Source: Verpa conica (lineage: Eukaryota > Ascomycota > Pezizomycetes > Pezizales > Morchellaceae). Taken from it: DNA of 64,000 nt. Both the position numbers and the translations under genes were made by a program. The stretch lies in NCBI GenBank assembly GCA_033030425.1, contig JAUFSD010000003.1:1984001-2048000 (forward strand), written 5' to 3'. The notes beneath the pieces were generated by a model, which worked only from the letters and a program-made list of their open reading frames with translations, ran no database searches and was not told where the DNA came from. Below, piece by piece: positions 60,537 through 64,000 of this stretch (its first letter is position 1; each line of letters begins with the position of its first letter).

Positions 60537-63525
60537 TCATTGTGTATAGTCTACGTCAATTTGGGAACCATAAATTATTTTTATTACGAGGTGTTTGATG
60601 TTATTACCTTGAAATGTTCCTTTCCTCGTCTATTAATAAACTACTACTTCTCTTTAATCATCTTTGGTAAATTTTTATCGAGCCCCTTTGAGTCTTTACA
60701 TTTCGGTGCGGTAATAACCAACACTGCTAAGGCATTCTTTCCATATATCTCTCCATATAGGAACTATTTCCCACACTGTTATACATAGCTATTAGCCATC
60801 TAAACAAATTTAGACTATAAGGATGAGACCTTTCCGTAGTGGATGATTTCACACAGGAGACGTGCATAGATTAGATTAGATTATGTTAGATCTTTTGCAG
60901 CTTTGACATCATGCTGCATATTACTAAAAGCTACTAGTTGATAAATGACTTTAACGTCGCTATCCTTGAGAAATTCGTCGAGTATATACCTTAAGAAGGC
61001 GCACAGAAAATCCCTAATGACACTCCCGGTTGTAATTCCGATGAGGAGCTACATAGTCTTGCTAACCGCTTACTGAGTTTTGTGCCTGTGCCTAGTGAGA
61101 ATTCATTATAATACACTCGGTAGTTTGCTTAGTTCACGGTGAAGACGCCGGTGACTTCGCTATCGCTGCAGTTTATAGTAGAAGATTGTATCGAGGGAGG
61201 AGATTGTCTAGGCTGAGTCGAGCTCCAGCAACGACGGCCAGGCACGGCTCAAGGCAGCCTGACTTAGCCGATATAGCAATCAATAAAAGTGAAATTCTCA
61301 CCCTGCTCTCTCTCCCGGAGAGATATATTGAGCCTTTCAGAAACCTGCCCTTCTAGATGCCTTCTATAAGATCTACCCCTCATATTCCCAGGAGAGTCGC
61401 TGTCAGCCTCTGTGGGCCTGGTTATTGCCTGGTCATTTTTGGGAGTGCGTTATTTTATAATATTATATCCTATTATTTATCTATATAGGTATAATGGCCT
61501 CACTGTGGAGGCCCTGCATATAAACAGCGGCGGCCATACTGCAGAGCTTATTCCAGGTCCATATAGAGACATGTTCGCCTCACCACGTGGGCGTTGTTCG
61601 TCTTACAATAGAGGGCCAGCTAAGAGGGGGTCTACTGTCCCGCTTCAAGGCCTATTCCGAACGAGCCCATATCGACGTGTCAGACAAAAAGGTATTTGTC
61701 TCGCTTGGATACGTTGTTCGCTCTACAATAGAGAGGATCTTCGAACTACTAGTGGGTAGGGTTAGCCATTACTTCCCTTTCACTCGCTACATGTAGGCCA
61801 AAGTCGCGTTATCTATTGGTCTAGATAGAGATCTTAAGGCCATAAGATAGTGGTTAGAAAAGTGTTAAGAATATAAGCTGGAGACTCTGGGCAAGGTTTT
61901 GCAAGTCGTTGCCGTCCAAGTGGAGGGGGGGTTATTAGGTTGTTGTCGCCTGGGCGCAGGCAGGTCATCGCCAAGAGAGAATTTCTTTTTTGCTGATATC
62001 AATGATACAAGATTATGGGGCCTTCATATTTCCTTCAGAAGGGTTTCTATTTGTACTCAGACCAACTGTATATACACAATCTAAAACGTCCAGCTGTCAC
62101 CTTTTTCTGACACTGTTCGGGAAACGAGAACGTCTACTATTTGAAGATCCCCAACCGTGCACAACAGCCACCTCCCCAAAGCGGCATCGTTACCTTTACC
62201 GCCCGCTCCCCCCCTCCTCCTGAGCATCATTAACACCATCTTGCATGAACGACAGCTCATCCATTGTTTCGTTTCCGATGAATCTACAAATGTGTCATCT
62301 CGCCTTACGTTGAGGACTTTAATTTTCTATATATTTGATTCTACGAAAGCCAATACAAATGTAGTTTTTTTCTTTTCTTTTCTTTTTTCGCGGATGTTAG
62401 TTGCTTGCATGTGAGTAGATTACCGGATTATCTATCAGCCTCTTCCCCCGTTACTGAAACATCACCAGTCCTGGGGTTGATTATTTGACCTTTTGGAGCG
62501 ATATTAATACTTCCGTGGATGACAAGATTGACCATTTGGTTGGGGCTATTAAAAGGTCAGTGATACCTGGTCTGTATCCCAATGCTAGCGTGGCCGAGAG
62601 TAAAGAGAAGGAGAACTTGCAGCACTCCGATCTCTAAGAATGTCAATGAGGGGCTCGGTTTTATGACTAGAAGATCACGAGGGAGCATGTGGCTAAGATT
62701 GCCTGAGTAGTCAGAAACCTAGAGTTGGCTTTACCAAGTCTAATAGTAGAGTGTTGCTGAGTAAACTCTGTTCTAAAGTGCGAAAGCCCAGTTAGCAGGG
62801 TTATCCGGGCTGAATTACCAGTGCTGGACTTATGCTATACAATAACTCAGAGGATATTGACACCATTGGTAATACGGAGGTAAAGAAACCTGCTATTGGG
62901 TATGCTTTCCACGAAATGACTTTGTATATCCTATTTCGGCCGTGGTATCAGCTAGATTGAGATATAAGGTAGTAGGGCCTTCAGGGTTACAGTCGGGAGC
63001 TTTAGAGATTACTAGGGTTTGTATCACTTGAAAAGCAAGATTAAAGGCCATTTAATAGTATACAGCATCAGTGATCGCAGGAGAAGACTTACTGGCGATT
63101 ATCGAAGACTTGTTGGTGATTGGCACTGTTTGGGGCTGTGCCCGAACAATCGCCAAGATCAAGTAAACGGGGTCTGTTTGAATTCCTCGCGTACTATACA
63201 TAAACCACACTCAGCCTTGTCGCGACAACCATGTAACTAAAACACGCCTCCTAAGGTCTCTGGACAATTTTGGATGTTCCCACACACAAACAAATTACCG
63301 GGATTAGGCACCAGGTAGCTGAGGAAAGGGGCTGCCAGCTATCAAAAAAAAAGAAAGTAAGAAAAGGGCACTCCGATAGAAGTACAATTTCCTCGCCATT
63401 CTCCTACCCGCGCAGGCCAAGATATTAGGGCAAGTCCCGCTTTCTCTTCTCTAGATTATATTCTTCAAGCTGCGGTACGCATAGTTTTTTTTCCCCTCTT
63501 CCCCTTCCCGTCGGGAGCTGCACGG
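60537..63525. other. 3 kb intergenic with possible remnants of coding DNA
   Basis: No intact gene recognised. A 22-bp sequence occurs twice exactly 120 bp apart (61592-61613 and 61712-61733). A plus-strand frame near 62,458-62,638 (DYLTFWSDINTSVDDKIDHL) looks protein-like but is short and ends in a stop. A TACATGTA palindrome lies at 61788-61795. Decayed coding fragments are possible. Confidence 0.45.
61592..61733. repeat. 22-bp direct repeat pair, 120 bp apart
   Basis: CGTTGTTCGTCTTACAATAG and CGTTGTTCGCTCTACAATAG, each followed by AG, match at 20 of 22 positions; the spacing is exactly 40 codons. In one frame both read VVR-x-TIE. Confidence 0.8.
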
Positions 63526-64000
63526 ATGCTCAACTTCACGAAGGGTCGTTGCAATGTTGCTGTCTCTGGCGCACGATGCTCCTGCAATACCGGACGATGC
63601 GCCTTCGACCCCAACGGTGCTGGTGATGTCGAAGCTCTCAAGTGCCACAGCTGTTCGCATCGCATGTGGGACCATAATGATTCCGTAGGTAACTTCGATG
63701 TCGAAAGTGGGATTGGAAGCCCGCCCCCTTATGATGAAGGTACTTCGGAGTCGTAACTATCGCATATAAACAGAAATATCACATTAATACTACCTAGGTC
63801 CAAGAGGCGATACACAGCAGTTCCCAGACACCCTGGCCTTCCCTAGAGAGCCAGTCCGATCACACTATCCCAATCATAGGAACGAGCCCATAAGGGCGGA
63901 ACCACCATTAGTAATCAATTACAACTTCCCACGCGACGATATAAATCTACCGCAGTACGATGCGGTACATCAACAAATGTCAAGACCTAAACCCCGAACT
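63526..64000 (+). CDS. Cys-rich, PPPY-containing protein, 5' part only (runs off right edge)
   Basis: Exon 1 is 63526-63739 and exon 2 starts at 63798 after a 58-nt intron (donor GTACTT, acceptor CCTAG, phase 1). The frame stays open to the window end, so the gene is incomplete. The N-terminus (MLNFTKGRCNVAVSGARCSC, then NTGRCAFDPNGAG and LKCHSCSHRMWDHND) has six Cys with spacing C-x7-C-x-C-x3-C-x14-C-x2-C followed by His residues, which suggests a small zinc-binding fold. A PPPYDEG motif then spans the junction; PPxY is a typical WW-domain ligand, as used by Nedd4-type ubiquitin ligases. Exon 2 is Pro/Arg/Asn-rich and probably disordered. I do not recognise the family. The splice is supported because only one of the three downstream frames is open, and it is the one the splice produces. 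Confidence 0.68.

Overview
The window reads as nuclear DNA of a filamentous ascomycete (Pezizomycotina). Three things support this: protein genes interrupted by short GT-AG introns (mostly 49-86 nt, usually with CTAAC/CTGAC-type branch sites); fungus-specific families (the AcuK/ERT1 zinc-cluster regulator, a UMTA/LaeA-like methyltransferase, a fungal STAND/NLR receptor, a fungal DUF1365 protein); and an intronless eukaryotic tRNA-Ser. Gene density is low, with several AT-rich gaps of 2-8 kb. A Pezizomycetes-type genome would fit, but that is only a guess.

Left part (1-8.3 kb): the 5' end of an F-box gene runs off the left edge on the minus strand. It is followed by an F-box/ankyrin gene (minus), a large proline-rich and probably nuclear protein of unknown function (plus), and a triple H-type lectin (minus). 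An 8.1 kb stretch without a supportable gene follows. Middle (16-30 kb): a three-exon DUF1365 gene, tRNA-Ser(AGA), a poly-glutamate protein whose first exon carries a partial zinc-cluster-like Cys motif, and a six-exon SAM-dependent methyltransferase (minus).

The 32-39 kb region is enzymatic: a seven-exon cytochrome P450, a MOSC-domain protein 0.5 kb downstream on the same strand, and a convergent, probably mitochondrial alpha/beta-hydrolase-fold protein whose nucleophile elbow is degenerate. Several of these genes look broken when read as single ORFs but become full-length once their small introns are removed. A 7 kb gap follows, holding one long ORF of unknown status. Next is the gluconeogenesis regulator ERT1/acuK (45.9-48.0 kb).

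The right part (50.8-60.5 kb) is rich in interaction-repeat proteins. A probable single gene has the order ankyrin x9, F-box, ankyrin x9, and its halves look like collinear duplicates. It is followed by a DHA1-type MFS transporter (minus) and a complete five-exon NLR (fungal STAND N-terminal domain, NACHT, 11 ankyrin repeats). The right edge cuts a new two-exon gene for a small Cys-rich, PPPY-containing protein. With the NLR and the F-box/ankyrin genes, the region resembles the self/non-self recognition part of a fungal accessory genome. No CRISPR, prophage or intact transposon was seen. The most unusual items are the ankyrin/F-box/ankyrin fusion, the NLR with closely similar repeats, the degenerate hydrolase, and at least 11 copies of the palindrome TACATGTA.
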